Source: an uncultured Phycisphaerales bacterium (GTDB taxonomy: Bacteria > Planctomycetota > Phycisphaerae > Phycisphaerales > SM1A02). Taken from it: a stretch of 64,000 nt of DNA. Of this stretch, positions 34,132 to 43,458 are shown in pieces. The translations under genes and the position numbers were made by a program. The notes below the pieces were generated by a model. That model had not been told where the DNA came from. It saw only the letters and a program-made list of their open reading frames with translations, and searched no databases. The stretch covers positions 1 through 64,000 of the forward strand of contig CAJQQE010000039.1 of NCBI GenBank assembly GCA_905480395.1, given 5' to 3'. Numbering within the stretch: the first letter of the stretch is position 1; every line of letters starts with the position of its first letter.

Positions 34132-36593
34132 TCGTCGCCGCCTTCACCAGAGACGACCCGCTCGGACACCAGGTCCTCAGGCGAAAAGAAGGCGACTGGA
34201 TCAACGATTCCCGCTTCGAATGGGAGGGCATCCAACCAGTCGAGGCGACGGATCTCCGGATCGATCCGGTCCAGTGCCTCGGTGCCGAGATATCCTTCGG
34301 CGGCCAGCGCTCTGATCAATTGCGCGGCGACCGGCCCGCCCGCTCGGCCGCCAGAATTCCCGTTTTCGACAATGACTGCGAACGCGTATCGCGGTTCCCG
34401 CTCGCCGGCTGGTGTCACCATCCCCGCGTACCAGGCGTGAGAAGCCTCGCCCGTCACCTGTGCCGTGCCGGTCTTCGCCCAGACCGTCGGTGCGGCATCG
34501 CCGAGGTCGGAGAAATCGAGGATGTCTTCTCGCCGACGATTTTCCAGCCAGAGTTGGCTGGCGGTCCCTTCCTTGGCGGACTTCCGCATTCCCGCCAACG
34601 CGATTCGAACTGCTTCGCGACTCCACTCACCGGGATCGACCTCCGCCGTGGGATCATCTTGAAGCACCAGAACAGGCTCGACCCCACCGCCCTGCTTGGC
34701 AAGACGGGCGTAGGCGGTCGCGGCGTGCAATGGCGTCCAAGCCACCGACCCTTGCCCGATACCGAAGAGCATGCGTCCGATCTCGGTGTCATCGGGGATA
34801 AACGTCCCGGAACTCGCGTTGGCGAGGCCGGGGCCATGCGCCGCTTCCAGCCCAAACGCGCGATACCAGTCGTGCATCGCTTTAGGACCGAGAGTGTCGG
34901 CGATCGTGTAAAAGTAAATGTTGCAACTCTGGGCGATCGCGTCCACCGGGGCGAGCGACCCGTGTCGGCCGTACAACCCCGCTTCGGGCCGCCATCCCCA
35001 GCATCTCGGCCGAAGAAACTCCCCGCGAATCCAACCCTTGCACTCGATGGACTGTTGCAGACCGAAGCGGCCGCTCTCCACCCCAGCGATATAAATCAGC
35101 GGCTTGACGATCGATCCTGGCGCGTACGCCGTGGCGATCGCGCGATTCCTGAATGGCGCGAGATCTTGAAGTTCACGTCGCCGCAGACGATCGACCTCGG
35201 GAATCGATTCGACGCCGGAATCCGGCATCAACATCAACTCGATGTCCCGTTGCGAGGGATTGACGTCCGCAAACGTCGGCGTGGAAACCAGCGCCAGGGT
35301 CTCGCCGGTCCGGATGTCCAGAATGACGGCGGCACCATGCAGTGGTGTCCCCAGTGGAAGCGTCGTCGCCCGTGGTCCGTCGGCATTCCAACCATAGTGA
35401 AACTGCTGGACCTTCATCAGTCCAAGGTCCGGGTTCATCACGGCCCGAACCCGAGCCTGCAGTGCCACATCGATGGCCAGTCGGCGGTCGCGGCCAGGTT
35501 CCGCGAAGACTTCCGCAAGGACCGTACCGCTCGATCGATCGATCTCCCGCATGCCGATCCCGCCGTGCAGTCGAACGTCGAATTCCCGTTCGAGTCCGGT
35601 TGAACCAACGATGTCTCTTCCCGCGCGATAACCGCGATAATCGATGGAGTCCGACTCCTTGTCGAAGAAGGGACGCCGCTCCAAATCCTCCCTGGTCACG
35701 TTGGATCTGGTCGTGCCGACCAGCGTTGAAGCCACGCCTCGCACGGAAATCTCTGCGATGCCGGATCCTCGTAAGTTCGCCGGCAACGTTGATCGGTCGA
35801 TTGGAATCGTGGCTTCGGCGTACCCGCGAATCCGCCGATTGACGTCGACCACCGCGAATGCCACCTCCGCCGCCGGCGAACCGCCCGTCTCCCGCACCGC
35901 GGCATCGAGCGCGGCGATTGCCTTTTGCAACGGAAAGGTGTCTTGGTCAGTCTGGGCAAAGTCTTCAACGATCGAGTGCAGACCCTTTTGCTCGGCGATC
36001 GGCCGCTCGATGAAGATCTCCTCGGCCTCGGCGCGACCGCGACGTTTGGCCAGTGCCTCAAACTGACGCTGCCACACCGATGCGGCCCGACCGGAGACGC
36101 CCTGCCGGATGTTGTCCAACTGGAGAGGCAGCGTGGCGAGATCGAGGCCCGCATGGATCGCCGCCGCGTTCCAGATTTCCCGAACCCGGCGATTCCATTC
36201 CGGGACCACCGCTTCGATCGCGGCTTCGCGATCCGACCGGGAGAGGCTGCTCCAATCGGTGCCGATCGCTCGACGGGCCTGCCGATACGCCTGGCGCCGC
36301 TGCCACTCACCTGTAAGCACCTCGTAGTCGACACTGAAGTCCCAGCTCGATCGTTCGACTGCGAGCGGTCGACCGACTCGATCGACGATCGGGCCGCGAA
36401 TGGTCGGTTGATAGCTCCGCTGGATCAGCCTTGCCTCAGCGCGAGCGAGCCGGGCCGGACCCTCGATGATGGCCAACCGAGTCATCTGGGCCGCCAGCGC
36501 GACGGCAATGATCGCAAATACCAGAACCAGAACGACCAACCGAATGTGGAACGGCGTGATCCGGGCATCGGTCTGGCCTGAGGGTGGTCGCAT
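34128..36593 (-). CDS. mrdA: Penicillin-binding protein 2 (class B, elongation)
   Basis: 821 residues, longer than the usual 600-650. One N-terminal membrane helix (LVVLVLVFAIIAVALAAQM) is followed by a long dimerisation region (to about 440) and the transpeptidase domain with active-site SIVK in YAPGSIVKPLIY, SCN in AQSCNIYFYT and KTGT in WAKTGTAQVTGE. It crosslinks peptides in new wall strands made by RodA, whose gene overlaps its stop. The extra length lies in the N-terminal region (Arg/Glu-rich, roughly residues 60-240). mreC and mreD, often just upstream, are not there. Confidence 0.92.
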   Translation of the reverse strand: MRPPSGQTDARITPFHIRLVVLVLVFAIIAVALAAQMTRLAIIEGPARLARAEARLIQRSYQPTIRGPIVDRVGRPLAVERSSWDFSVDYEVLTGEWQRRQAYRQARRAIGTDWSSLSRSDREAAIEAVVPEWNRRVREIWNAAAIHAGLDLATLPLQLDNIRQGVSGRAASVWQRQFEALAKRRGRAEAEEIFIERPIAEQKGLHSIVEDFAQTDQDTFPLQKAIAALDAAVRETGGSPAAEVAFAVVDVNRRIRGYAEATIPIDRSTLPANLRGSGIAEISVRGVASTLVGTTRSNVTREDLERRPFFDKESDSIDYRGYRAGRDIVGSTGLEREFDVRLHGGIGMREIDRSSGTVLAEVFAEPGRDRRLAIDVALQARVRAVMNPDLGLMKVQQFHYGWNADGPRATTLPLGTPLHGAAVILDIRTGETLALVSTPTFADVNPSQRDIELMLMPDSGVESIPEVDRLRRRELQDLAPFRNRAIATAYAPGSIVKPLIYIAGVESGRFGLQQSIECKGWIRGEFLRPRCWGWRPEAGLYGRHGSLAPVDAIAQSCNIYFYTIADTLGPKAMHDWYRAFGLEAAHGPGLANASSGTFIPDDTEIGRMLFGIGQGSVAWTPLHAATAYARLAKQGGGVEPVLVLQDDPTAEVDPGEWSREAVRIALAGMRKSAKEGTASQLWLENRRREDILDFSDLGDAAPTVWAKTGTAQVTGEASHAWYAGMVTPAGEREPRYAFAVIVENGNSGGRAGGPVAAQLIRALAAEGYLGTEALDRIDPEIRRLDWLDALPFEAGIVDPVAFFSPEDLVSERVVSGEGGDD

Positions 36594-36806
36594 TCGGCTC
36601 CAGGGGGATCGATCAGCGGGTGGATCCGATTGGCGGCCGCCCAGATCGTGTGGTTCGGGCGGGATCTACGCATCGATGGTCGATGGAAGATCCGGCCTTG
36701 AACCATATCGGCTTGACGCCGGGGTTGGCTTTGCTCGGACGATCCCTGATCGAATTTTCCGCGCCGAATCTCTCCGCTGGGTCCCGGCAAATCGAACCGA
36801 GCCGCC

Positions 36807-37484
36807 TCACACCTCGGTTGAACCACCCACCTCGAGTCGCCGGACTTCCACCCCGCTCGGTGTGAACTTGTCCGGATCGATGTCAATGAGCGGCCAGGTC
36901 CCGAAGTGGCAGGGAATCGCGATCGGCGCGTTTACCATTTCGGCCGCCCGGGTGGCATCCGCGGGCCCCATGGTGAATCGATCACCGATGGGCAGGATCA
37001 GGACGTCTGGCCGGTGGATCTCGGCGATCAGAGCCATGTCGCCGAAGATTCCGGTGTCGCCCGTGTTGTAGATCGTGGTATCGCCCATCTGGATCACCAA
37101 ACCAGCCGGCATTCCCATGTACTTCCCGCCGAAACTCGAAGAATGGAAGGCGTTGGTCATGGTGATCCGTCCAAAGGGCATATCGACGCCTCCGCCGGGA
37201 TTGGCGGGCTCGAGTTTCTCCAGCCCTTCCTCGCCAAGCATGTTGCAGAGTTCGAAGGGGCCAAGCACCGTTGCGTCGCACCGCTTGGCGATCGCCAGCG
37301 TGTCACCGACGTGGTCTTCATGACCATGGGTGAGGGCGATATGAGTGCAGGAAATAGAATCAGCGGTGATCCCCGCCGCCTGGGCCTGGGGATTTCCCGT
37401 GATGAAGGGGTCGATGAGGACAGTGTGCGTCCCATCACTCAGGCTGAACGCGGCATGTCCGTGAAAGGTAATTTTGACGCTCAT
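36807..37484 (-). CDS. Metal-dependent hydrolase, UPF0173 (metallo-beta-lactamase fold)
   Basis: 225 residues. The zinc motif LTHGHEDHVGD (HxHxDH) and the distal ligands in YNTGDTGIFGDM and IPCHFGTWPLI match the UPF0173 family of small MBL-fold hydrolases. The N terminus is MSVKITFHGHAAFSLSDG, the usual opening. The start at 37484 has GGAG 7 bases upstream; an in-frame extension to 37580 has no ribosome site. The substrate is unknown for the family. Confidence 0.88.
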   Translation of the reverse strand: MSVKITFHGHAAFSLSDGTHTVLIDPFITGNPQAQAAGITADSISCTHIALTHGHEDHVGDTLAIAKRCDATVLGPFELCNMLGEEGLEKLEPANPGGGVDMPFGRITMTNAFHSSSFGGKYMGMPAGLVIQMGDTTIYNTGDTGIFGDMALIAEIHRPDVLILPIGDRFTMGPADATRAAEMVNAPIAIPCHFGTWPLIDIDPDKFTPSGVEVRRLEVGGSTEV

Positions 37485-37694
37485 GGGTCGCTCCGGCCTT
37501 CGGGTGAACGGGTCCGTGATAAAGATCGAGACAATTACTCGACCTGTGGAGAGCATCCCGGAGCGGTTGCGGTCGGTCAACCGGGAATCTTCGGATTCGC
37601 GGATCGTCGGGACCGATTATCATGACCAACCCGCCGCTTCGCCCGGAGAAGCGTCCCCTTCCCCCTTCTCCCATATGACTCAGGAATCTCCGCC

Positions 37695-38783
37695 ATGGAA
37701 TGCGGCATCGTCGGACTGCCCAACGTCGGCAAGAGCACCCTCTTCAACGCCCTCACCGCGGCCGGTATCGAGGCGCAGAACTACCCGTTCTGCACCATCG
37801 AACCGAACATCGGGGTGGTGAGCGTCCCCGACCCCCGACTGGAGACGATCCGAGAGCACATCGAGAGCAAAAAGATCATCCCGGCCGTCATCCGGCTCGT
37901 CGACATCGCCGGCCTGGTTGAGGGCGCGAGCAAGGGCGAAGGTCTCGGCAACAAGTTTCTGGCCAATATCCGCGAGGTCGACGCCTTGCTCCAGGTCACC
38001 CGTTGCTTCGAAGACGACGACATCGTCCACGTCTCGGGTTCGATCGACCCGGTCCGGGACATCGAGATCATCGGCCTCGAATTGCTCCTCGCCGATGCCG
38101 AGCAAGTCGATGGCTCGCTCGACAAGTCGCAGCGTCAGGCGCGGTCCGGTGACAAGGATGCCCAGTTCCGACTGAGCGTCCTTGAGAAGTGCAAGGCGTG
38201 CCTCGACGACGAACAGCCGCTCCGCACCCTCGACTTGAACCCCGAAGAAGCGAAGGCCGTGAGATCCTTCGGATTCATCACCGCCAAGCCAATCCTCTAC
38301 GTCGCCAATGTCGACGAAGATCATGCTGACGGCACGGGACCGTTGGTCGATGCGGTTCGGAAGTATGCCGAGGAGAACGGCGGCGGCGTGGTGGTGGTCT
38401 GTGCAAAGATCGAGAGCGAGCTCGCCGAACTCGACGACGACGACAAGCTCGAGATGCTCCAGTCGCTCGGCATGGAAGAGCCTGCGCTCGCCGTGGTCGC
38501 CCGCGGGTCATACGACTTGCTCGGCCTGCAAAGCTACTTTACTGCGGGCCCGAAGGAGATCCGTGCTTGGACAATTCATAACGGAGATACGGCACCGAAG
38601 GCCGCGGGGGTCATCCACGGCGACTTCGAACGCGGCTTCATCCGCGCCGAGTGCTACCTCGTCGGCGACCTCGTGCAGTACAAGAACGAGAAGTCGATCC
38701 GCGAAGCCGGAAAACTCCGCAGCGAAGGCAAGGACTACGTCATGCAGGACGGCGACGTGGTGAACTTCCTGTTCAACGTCTGA
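37695..38783 (+). CDS. ychF: Ribosome-binding ATPase YchF
   Basis: 362 residues, exactly the family size. G1 [15 protein letters not shown]3 [20 protein letters not shown], and a G4 region reading VANVDEDH in place of NKxD, which is the feature that gives YchF its ATP preference. The coiled-coil insert and the C-terminal TGS domain ([20 protein letters not shown] to the end [13 protein letters not shown]) are intact. YchF binds ribosomes and responds to oxidative stress. Confidence 0.96.
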   Translation: MECGIVGLPNVGKSTLFNALTAAGIEAQNYPFCTIEPNIGVVSVPDPRLETIREHIESKKIIPAVIRLVDIAGLVEGASKGEGLGNKFLANIREVDALLQVTRCFEDDDIVHVSGSIDPVRDIEIIGLELLLADAEQVDGSLDKSQRQARSGDKDAQFRLSVLEKCKACLDDEQPLRTLDLNPEEAKAVRSFGFITAKPILYVANVDEDHADGTGPLVDAVRKYAEENGGGVVVVCAKIESELAELDDDDKLEMLQSLGMEEPALAVVARGSYDLLGLQSYFTAGPKEIRAWTIHNGDTAPKAAGVIHGDFERGFIRAECYLVGDLVQYKNEKSIREAGKLRSEGKDYVMQDGDVVNFLFNV

Positions 38784-38870
38784 GTCTTCCTCAGTTCGGG
38801 AACCACGGAGTCGCACCACTTGCCGGAAACCGGCGGATATCCGGCGAACCCGCGCGATGCGAAGCGAGCC

Positions 38871-39209
38871 ATGACGACTGATCACGCCAAGCAACCAACC
38901 AGAGAGCACACTGCTGCTTCGACCACCTCCGACGAGGACAGCGGACGGATCGGCTCGATCGGGCTCGTGTGCTCGATCCTGGGCGTGGTCACCTGCGGCC
39001 TCTGGCTCTTGTCGATTCCAGGCCTCGTGCGCTCGATTATCGCCATGAGACACGGCCGTTCGGGCAAGGCGAAGGCAGGCGTCGTCTTCTATTTTCAGGA
39101 TCATCGCCGTGGCTTCCACGTCGTCTGGCACGTCTTCGGGTTGACGGGATGCGCCGGTCTCTGTGCGGCGGTGTTCGCGGAGGTCGGCCGGCTCGGGCCG
39201 GTGAACTGA
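38871..39209 (+). CDS. Chimera of a DUF4190-like membrane segment and a hemolysin III C terminus
   Basis: 112 residues from ATG at 38871. Residues about 26-70 look like DUF4190: IGSIGLVCSILGVVTCGLWL then IPGLVRSIIAMRHGRSGKAK. From residue about 70 the sequence becomes GVVFYFQDHRRGFHVVWHVF and runs on to AVFAEVGR, which matches the last 36 residues of the complete hemolysin III protein at 45493-46131 (GVAFYLQDHRRGFHFAWHLF ... AVFTEIAR) at about two residues in three. Hence a 3' fragment of a hemolysin III gene has joined a truncated DUF4190 gene in frame. It may be a dead remnant or a new small membrane protein. The next gene starts one base after its stop. Confidence 0.72.
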   Translation: MTTDHAKQPTREHTAASTTSDEDSGRIGSIGLVCSILGVVTCGLWLLSIPGLVRSIIAMRHGRSGKAKAGVVFYFQDHRRGFHVVWHVFGLTGCAGLCAAVFAEVGRLGPVN

Positions 39210-39210
39210 C

Positions 39211-39645
39211 GTGTCCGCCGAACCACGAAGATCCCGGGTGCGCCGCGGGTCGGCCTTCATCCTCGCCGCATCGATGGGACTGGCGTTCGCCTGGATCGGC
39301 ATCCAGCACTTCAGAAATCCGGAGGCGTTCGAAGCGATCGTGCCGGATTACCTCGGCTGGCCGCGGTTCTGGAACTTCACGAGCGGTGGGCTTGAGATCC
39401 TTTTGGGCGTGGGACTGATCATCCCCGCCACCCGCCGCTGGTCCGCCCGCCTGCTGATCGTGCTGGTGCTCGCGATGTCGCTGGCCAATCTCAACATGTG
39501 GATCAACGACCTCCCCTTCGACGGAACCCGCCTGTCCACCCGTGGCCACGTGGTGCGGTGGATCATCCAGGCCGTGCTCCTCGCGGTACTCGCCCTGCTC
39601 GGGAGCCCGTGGAGCGACGTGGCGAGTCCGCGAAAGACCGGATAG
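39211..39645 (+). CDS. DoxX-family membrane protein
   Basis: 144 residues, GTG start one base after the preceding stop. Four hydrophobic helices, with the DoxX/DoxD-like features AWIGIQHFRNPEAFEAIVPD, FWNFTSGGLEILLGVGLIIP and a terminal helix. DoxX proteins are small quinone- or redox-linked membrane proteins of mostly unknown role. Position beside the Coq4-like gene is interesting if that protein acts on quinones, but this is only suggestive. Confidence 0.75.
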   Translation: MSAEPRRSRVRRGSAFILAASMGLAFAWIGIQHFRNPEAFEAIVPDYLGWPRFWNFTSGGLEILLGVGLIIPATRRWSARLLIVLVLAMSLANLNMWINDLPFDGTRLSTRGHVVRWIIQAVLLAVLALLGSPWSDVASPRKTG

Positions 39646-39704
39646 CCTCCGGATTCCGGCCCCGAATCCAGTTCCACACCCGAAACCGCCTCGGAGCGTC
39701 AGCC

Positions 39705-40781
39705 TTGAAGAAGATCCTCACCGTCCGTGGTGAACAAGCCGCCTCGATCCTCGCGATCCTGAAACAGGTCGCCACGGACGACGATCGATTCCCCCTCCAT
39801 GAGATTCACCTCGAGACGTTTCAGGCGCTCGCGGACCACCTCTTTCAGACGACCTTCGACCCCGATGCTCCCGCGGTTCCGATCTCCAGGGCCGGCGAGG
39901 TCGTCGGCGACGATCACGAACTGGCGCTGGAGGTGATGAACATGGCCGGCATCCTTCCATTCGTCGAAGAGGCGCACGAACAGGATCGGATCGACGCCGT
40001 CGGACGACTGGCCGAAGCCCTCGGATTCGATCACAAGTTCGCCAAGCGACTTCACCAACTCAGTCACGAAGCCGTCTCGGCCCTCGCGATCTGTCTCTAC
40101 CGCCCACTTTCACTTGAAGTCGGCGCACCACTGTGGCTGGGGGGCGTCAAACTCGCCGAGAGCATGGTGCACGTCGATGGCGACCAGAAGGTCCTCGCCC
40201 GATACCAGGGATTCCGAGACATCGCCCCCGACACCTTCGGCGGCACGCTCCTTGCGTACTACGACGACAACGACTTTCCGTTGCCGGGAACGCCCGGCGC
40301 TTTTTTCTCGAACTCTCTCACCACGCACGACATGCACCACGTTCTCGCGGGCTATCCCACTTCTCCGCTCGGCGAGACGTGCGTGGTGGCCTTCGACAGC
40401 GGGATGATGGATCTCGACATGGGCAAGGCCTTGATCGGCTACATCGCCCAGTTCCAGATCGGGCTGCAATTCGACAAGGGACTTCGGTCGTGGAAGAACC
40501 AGTTCAAGCCTGATGCCGTGCTTCGTGCCTTCGAACGAGGCGGAAGTTCCCGTGTCAATTACCTCACCTTGGACTTCGACTTCGATCCATATCTGGAACG
40601 CCCCCTCGCGGACGTCCGCCGTGAATTCGGCATCGATCCGAACGGCGCCCTCATCGCGAGCCACGAAGATAAATGGTGCGGCCAGGTAGGCGTGGTCGGC
40701 CAGCGATCGAGCCCCGATCTCGTCGAACGCAAAAAGTCCCTGCTCGAGCGACTCTTAACCGGCAAGAACACGAAGGATTGA
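39705..40781 (+). CDS. TerB-like/Coq4-like protein
   Basis: 358 residues from TTG at 39705, with GGAG 9 bases upstream. The C-terminal half contains HDMHH at 208-212 and Glu224, an exact fit to the HDxxHx(11)E zinc motif of Coq4, inside HDMHHVLAGYPTSPLGE. The Coq4-like ending RPLADVRREFGI (299-310) follows. Coq4 is a scaffold and decarboxylase of ubiquinone synthesis in mitochondria and alphaproteobacteria. The N-terminal 130 residues look like a TerB-type helical domain (AILKQVATDDDRFPLHEIHL, then LPFVEEAHEQDRIDAVGRLA), though this match is weaker. Planctomycetes normally use menaquinone, so a different quinone or another role is likely. Confidence 0.75.
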   Translation: MKKILTVRGEQAASILAILKQVATDDDRFPLHEIHLETFQALADHLFQTTFDPDAPAVPISRAGEVVGDDHELALEVMNMAGILPFVEEAHEQDRIDAVGRLAEALGFDHKFAKRLHQLSHEAVSALAICLYRPLSLEVGAPLWLGGVKLAESMVHVDGDQKVLARYQGFRDIAPDTFGGTLLAYYDDNDFPLPGTPGAFFSNSLTTHDMHHVLAGYPTSPLGETCVVAFDSGMMDLDMGKALIGYIAQFQIGLQFDKGLRSWKNQFKPDAVLRAFERGGSSRVNYLTLDFDFDPYLERPLADVRREFGIDPNGALIASHEDKWCGQVGVVGQRSSPDLVERKKSLLERLLTGKNTKD

Positions 40782-40883
40782 GACGGGATCTCGTCGACGA
40801 ATCCGCCATCCGGAGCATGATGCCTTCGCCGTTGAAAATGCTGGTCAGTTAGCACAAGGAAGGCTTCACGCTCGCGGGTCGCC

Positions 40884-42878
40884 TCAGAGCTCGCCCCAGT
40901 TCTCCAGCAACAAGGCGAGATCCAACACATCGACGACGCCGTCGAAGTTGAAGTCCGCCCAGCAGGAAGTCGTTTCCGAGCACGATCCCCATTGGGAGAG
41001 AACGACCGCGAGGTCGCGACCGGAAACGAATCCATCACCGTCATGGTCGAAGTGCGGCACATACGGGCAACAACTCGTGGACGGAGGAACGGGCCGACAG
41101 GGAGCCGGCTTCCCCGCCGCATACCCCGGGTAAGCGCCCAACCCCCACTTGGCGCAGGCGAATCGCAGATCGTAGATCCCGAGCTGTTTCTGATTGAGTG
41201 GATAGGCGCACGTGAAGTCACCACTCGAATCGGACGTGCCAAAGAACGGGTGCGATGCGGTCTCCGCGACGAAAGCCGCCGCGAAGGCCGAGAAGTTCGC
41301 GAAGGTCCAGTGCCCGAAGAAGGGATTCCCGTAGCAATTCTCAAGTTCGGCTTCTTCGGCGCTGAACAGGAACACGAACCTCGAACTCATCGCCGAATCC
41401 TGCACGCCGGGAATCGGGTAGTACGCACTCACTTCGGTCACCAGATACGCCGAATCGGTGATCGGCGTCCCGGCAGGGAGTCCGTGCCCCATGGCGATCC
41501 CGGCGGGTCGCCATCCTCCCTGTCCGACCAGAGGCTTCCATCCCGCGCCGGGAGAACACTCATCCAGGGCCGGTACCTGCGGCCCGCTCAGAGTACCGGT
41601 GGCCAACTGGGCACTGGGACCGAGAAAATCGGAGACGCCGAGGTGGCTCGTGACGGTGCGCTGCGTTCCGCGCGAGAGCACCGTGGCATCGGCGCTGAAC
41701 GTGATGCCGACATGGGTCGGATTGGGTGGATTGCTCGGATCTGGAACGACGGTGACCGTGCCCGGACCCTCGGTCTGCGGAATGCCTCGCAACAACCGGC
41801 TCAACCGCACCGCTGCATCATCCGGCTGCCGAGCGGTGTAGGCCGTACCCTTGATGCCGCAGTTCCCGGTGCTCGGATCGTCGACCGAGTTCATCCACTG
41901 CCAGTTGTTCCCGGGGCCGATGTCGCTGCACCCGGCGTAGACCTGCATGTAGACGGTGTCGAGAATCGGCGAGGCATCGCCATTCCGCCAACAGAGGTAA
42001 CCGGCGGAATCGACCGCGGCATGGATCGAGTTCGCATTGGAATCACCCGCCGCGGTCTGCCAGAGACCGTGCGGCCAATTCTGCTCGGTCATCGGAAATC
42101 GGGCGGTGGCGTACAGTCCCGCGTTCTTCGAAGTGACGCCGAACGTCATCGCGTAACGCAGCGCTTGCAGGTTCGCATCGGATGACGTCTCGACATGATG
42201 ATCGATCCAGACCGCGAGTTGCAGGGCTTCCCCCACTCCGTCGCCCGGAAGTTCGGGATCGATGGTCAAGCCGCCGAGGACGTCGAGGGTTCCAGCGGCT
42301 TCGAGGGTCCCGGCGAGCGTCGCCAACCACTCCATGGCACAAGGCATGGTCGAAAACGAGGACGGAAGCACCGGGGGCGTCCCCACGGAACAAGTTCCGG
42401 GAGGAGACGCGCAACTCGTGGCGGTCTGAAATGAGCTTCCATCCAGCAGGACTTCGATCTCGATCTGATTGGTGCCACGACTTGCGGTGGCGTTCAGGCT
42501 CGACACGAGACTGAAGAAAGTGGCGAAGTTGAGATCATCTTCCGTGGGCGACGGGTCGATCGTTCCGGCCGGATCGTAGAAGGTGGCGTACTCGCCGCCA
42601 GCCGGCCCGTTCGTCGGTGAGGTGACATAGAGCACGAATCGCTCGGGACGCCTCGACTCCTCTTGAAGCCAGGTGTGGACCAACCACCAGTGATACGACG
42701 CGAGCGTCACTCCACTCGTCGCGACGATGTCGCGATAGTCCCACATCACGAATTCACCGATCGCCGGCGGCGGCGGTGATTTCTGAGCCGCCGCCTTGGA
42801 GGCCAGACCGAAGGAGACCAGCATCGCGAGAAACAACGACTGAGCGCCAGCGCGAACATGCGGAAAAATCACGGTCAA
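40884..42878 (-). CDS. Large secreted protein with dockerin-like tail, function unknown
   Basis: 664 residues with a signal peptide (SLFLAMLVSFGLASKAAAQ). No enzyme motif is recognised in the roughly 570-residue middle, which is rich in Pro, Trp, Thr and Cys and looks like a mostly beta extracellular module. The last 55 residues contain two EF-hand-like units, DHDGDGFVSGRDLAVVLSQW and DFNFDGVVDVLDLALLLENW, the same ending as the haloperoxidase-like protein at 25835. The start is TTG at 42878 or GTG two codons later; GGAG upstream fits the GTG slightly better. It is convergent with the Coq4-like gene. Confidence 0.72.
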   Translation of the reverse strand: MTVIFPHVRAGAQSLFLAMLVSFGLASKAAAQKSPPPPAIGEFVMWDYRDIVATSGVTLASYHWWLVHTWLQEESRRPERFVLYVTSPTNGPAGGEYATFYDPAGTIDPSPTEDDLNFATFFSLVSSLNATASRGTNQIEIEVLLDGSSFQTATSCASPPGTCSVGTPPVLPSSFSTMPCAMEWLATLAGTLEAAGTLDVLGGLTIDPELPGDGVGEALQLAVWIDHHVETSSDANLQALRYAMTFGVTSKNAGLYATARFPMTEQNWPHGLWQTAAGDSNANSIHAAVDSAGYLCWRNGDASPILDTVYMQVYAGCSDIGPGNNWQWMNSVDDPSTGNCGIKGTAYTARQPDDAAVRLSRLLRGIPQTEGPGTVTVVPDPSNPPNPTHVGITFSADATVLSRGTQRTVTSHLGVSDFLGPSAQLATGTLSGPQVPALDECSPGAGWKPLVGQGGWRPAGIAMGHGLPAGTPITDSAYLVTEVSAYYPIPGVQDSAMSSRFVFLFSAEEAELENCYGNPFFGHWTFANFSAFAAAFVAETASHPFFGTSDSSGDFTCAYPLNQKQLGIYDLRFACAKWGLGAYPGYAAGKPAPCRPVPPSTSCCPYVPHFDHDGDGFVSGRDLAVVLSQWGSCSETTSCWADFNFDGVVDVLDLALLLENWGEL

Positions 42879-43127
42879 TCTTCTCCAGTCCCAATCCGTC
42901 TCGGAAGAACGATCTCATCGAGACTAGCACGCTCTTGCGACGAGTCGACCACGAAATCGGGAAGTGACGGGCACTCCTGGGCAGACCCCCGATCCTTCGC
43001 ATGCAGCCGCTCATCCAGGCGCCTCGGCAAGGTTCTCGGAGGTCGGCCGAATCATGAGACGCTCATTCGAGTTCTGGCCGGACCGACTCTGAATCGCTTG
43101 AGCACCTTTGCCAGAGCAAGATTCGAT

Positions 43128-43379
43128 TCAGCCCATGACCAGGAGCGCAAGCCATGGAACGAGGAAGAGAACCACGAGCAGGATCTTCCACAGCCCCAGA
43201 AAGGCGTACGCGGCCATGTCGACGGTTTCCGGCTTGACGCCGAAGAGTCCCCCGTGAATTCGATGCGCCATCGGTCTGAAGAATCGCCATAGAATGACCG
43301 TGGCCCACAACATCCCGATGCTGATGATGCTGGCCCACATGAAGAATCGCGTGCCGTTTTCGACGTTGAAACCATCCAT
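43128..43379 (-). CDS. Small two-helix membrane protein (DUF6868-like)
   Basis: 83 residues from ATG at 43379, with AAAGGACG upstream. It reads NGTRFFMWASIISIGMLWAT, an amphipathic loop with RIHGGLFGVKPETVDMAAY, and a second helix LGLWKILLVVLFLVPWLALL. This arrangement matches DUF6868-type proteins of about 80 residues; the match is from memory of the pattern. No function is known. In-frame sequence up to 43511 lacks a ribosome site. Confidence 0.65.
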   Translation of the reverse strand: MDGFNVENGTRFFMWASIISIGMLWATVILWRFFRPMAHRIHGGLFGVKPETVDMAAYAFLGLWKILLVVLFLVPWLALLVMG

Positions 43380-43458
43380 GGATCGTCCTTTCGGATCAGG
43401 AATCGGGTGAAAGAGGAATCCCACTGCGAATCTCCGGCTTCCCTGCCATGATGATCGG

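Noticed and set aside
34320-35603. A 427-codon plus-strand frame opposite mrdA
   Set aside because: Antisense to a PBP2 with all active-site motifs; no ribosome site or domain.
40992-42185. A 397-codon plus-strand frame opposite the large secreted protein
   Set aside because: Arg-rich and featureless; the minus-strand gene has a signal peptide and EF-hand tail.
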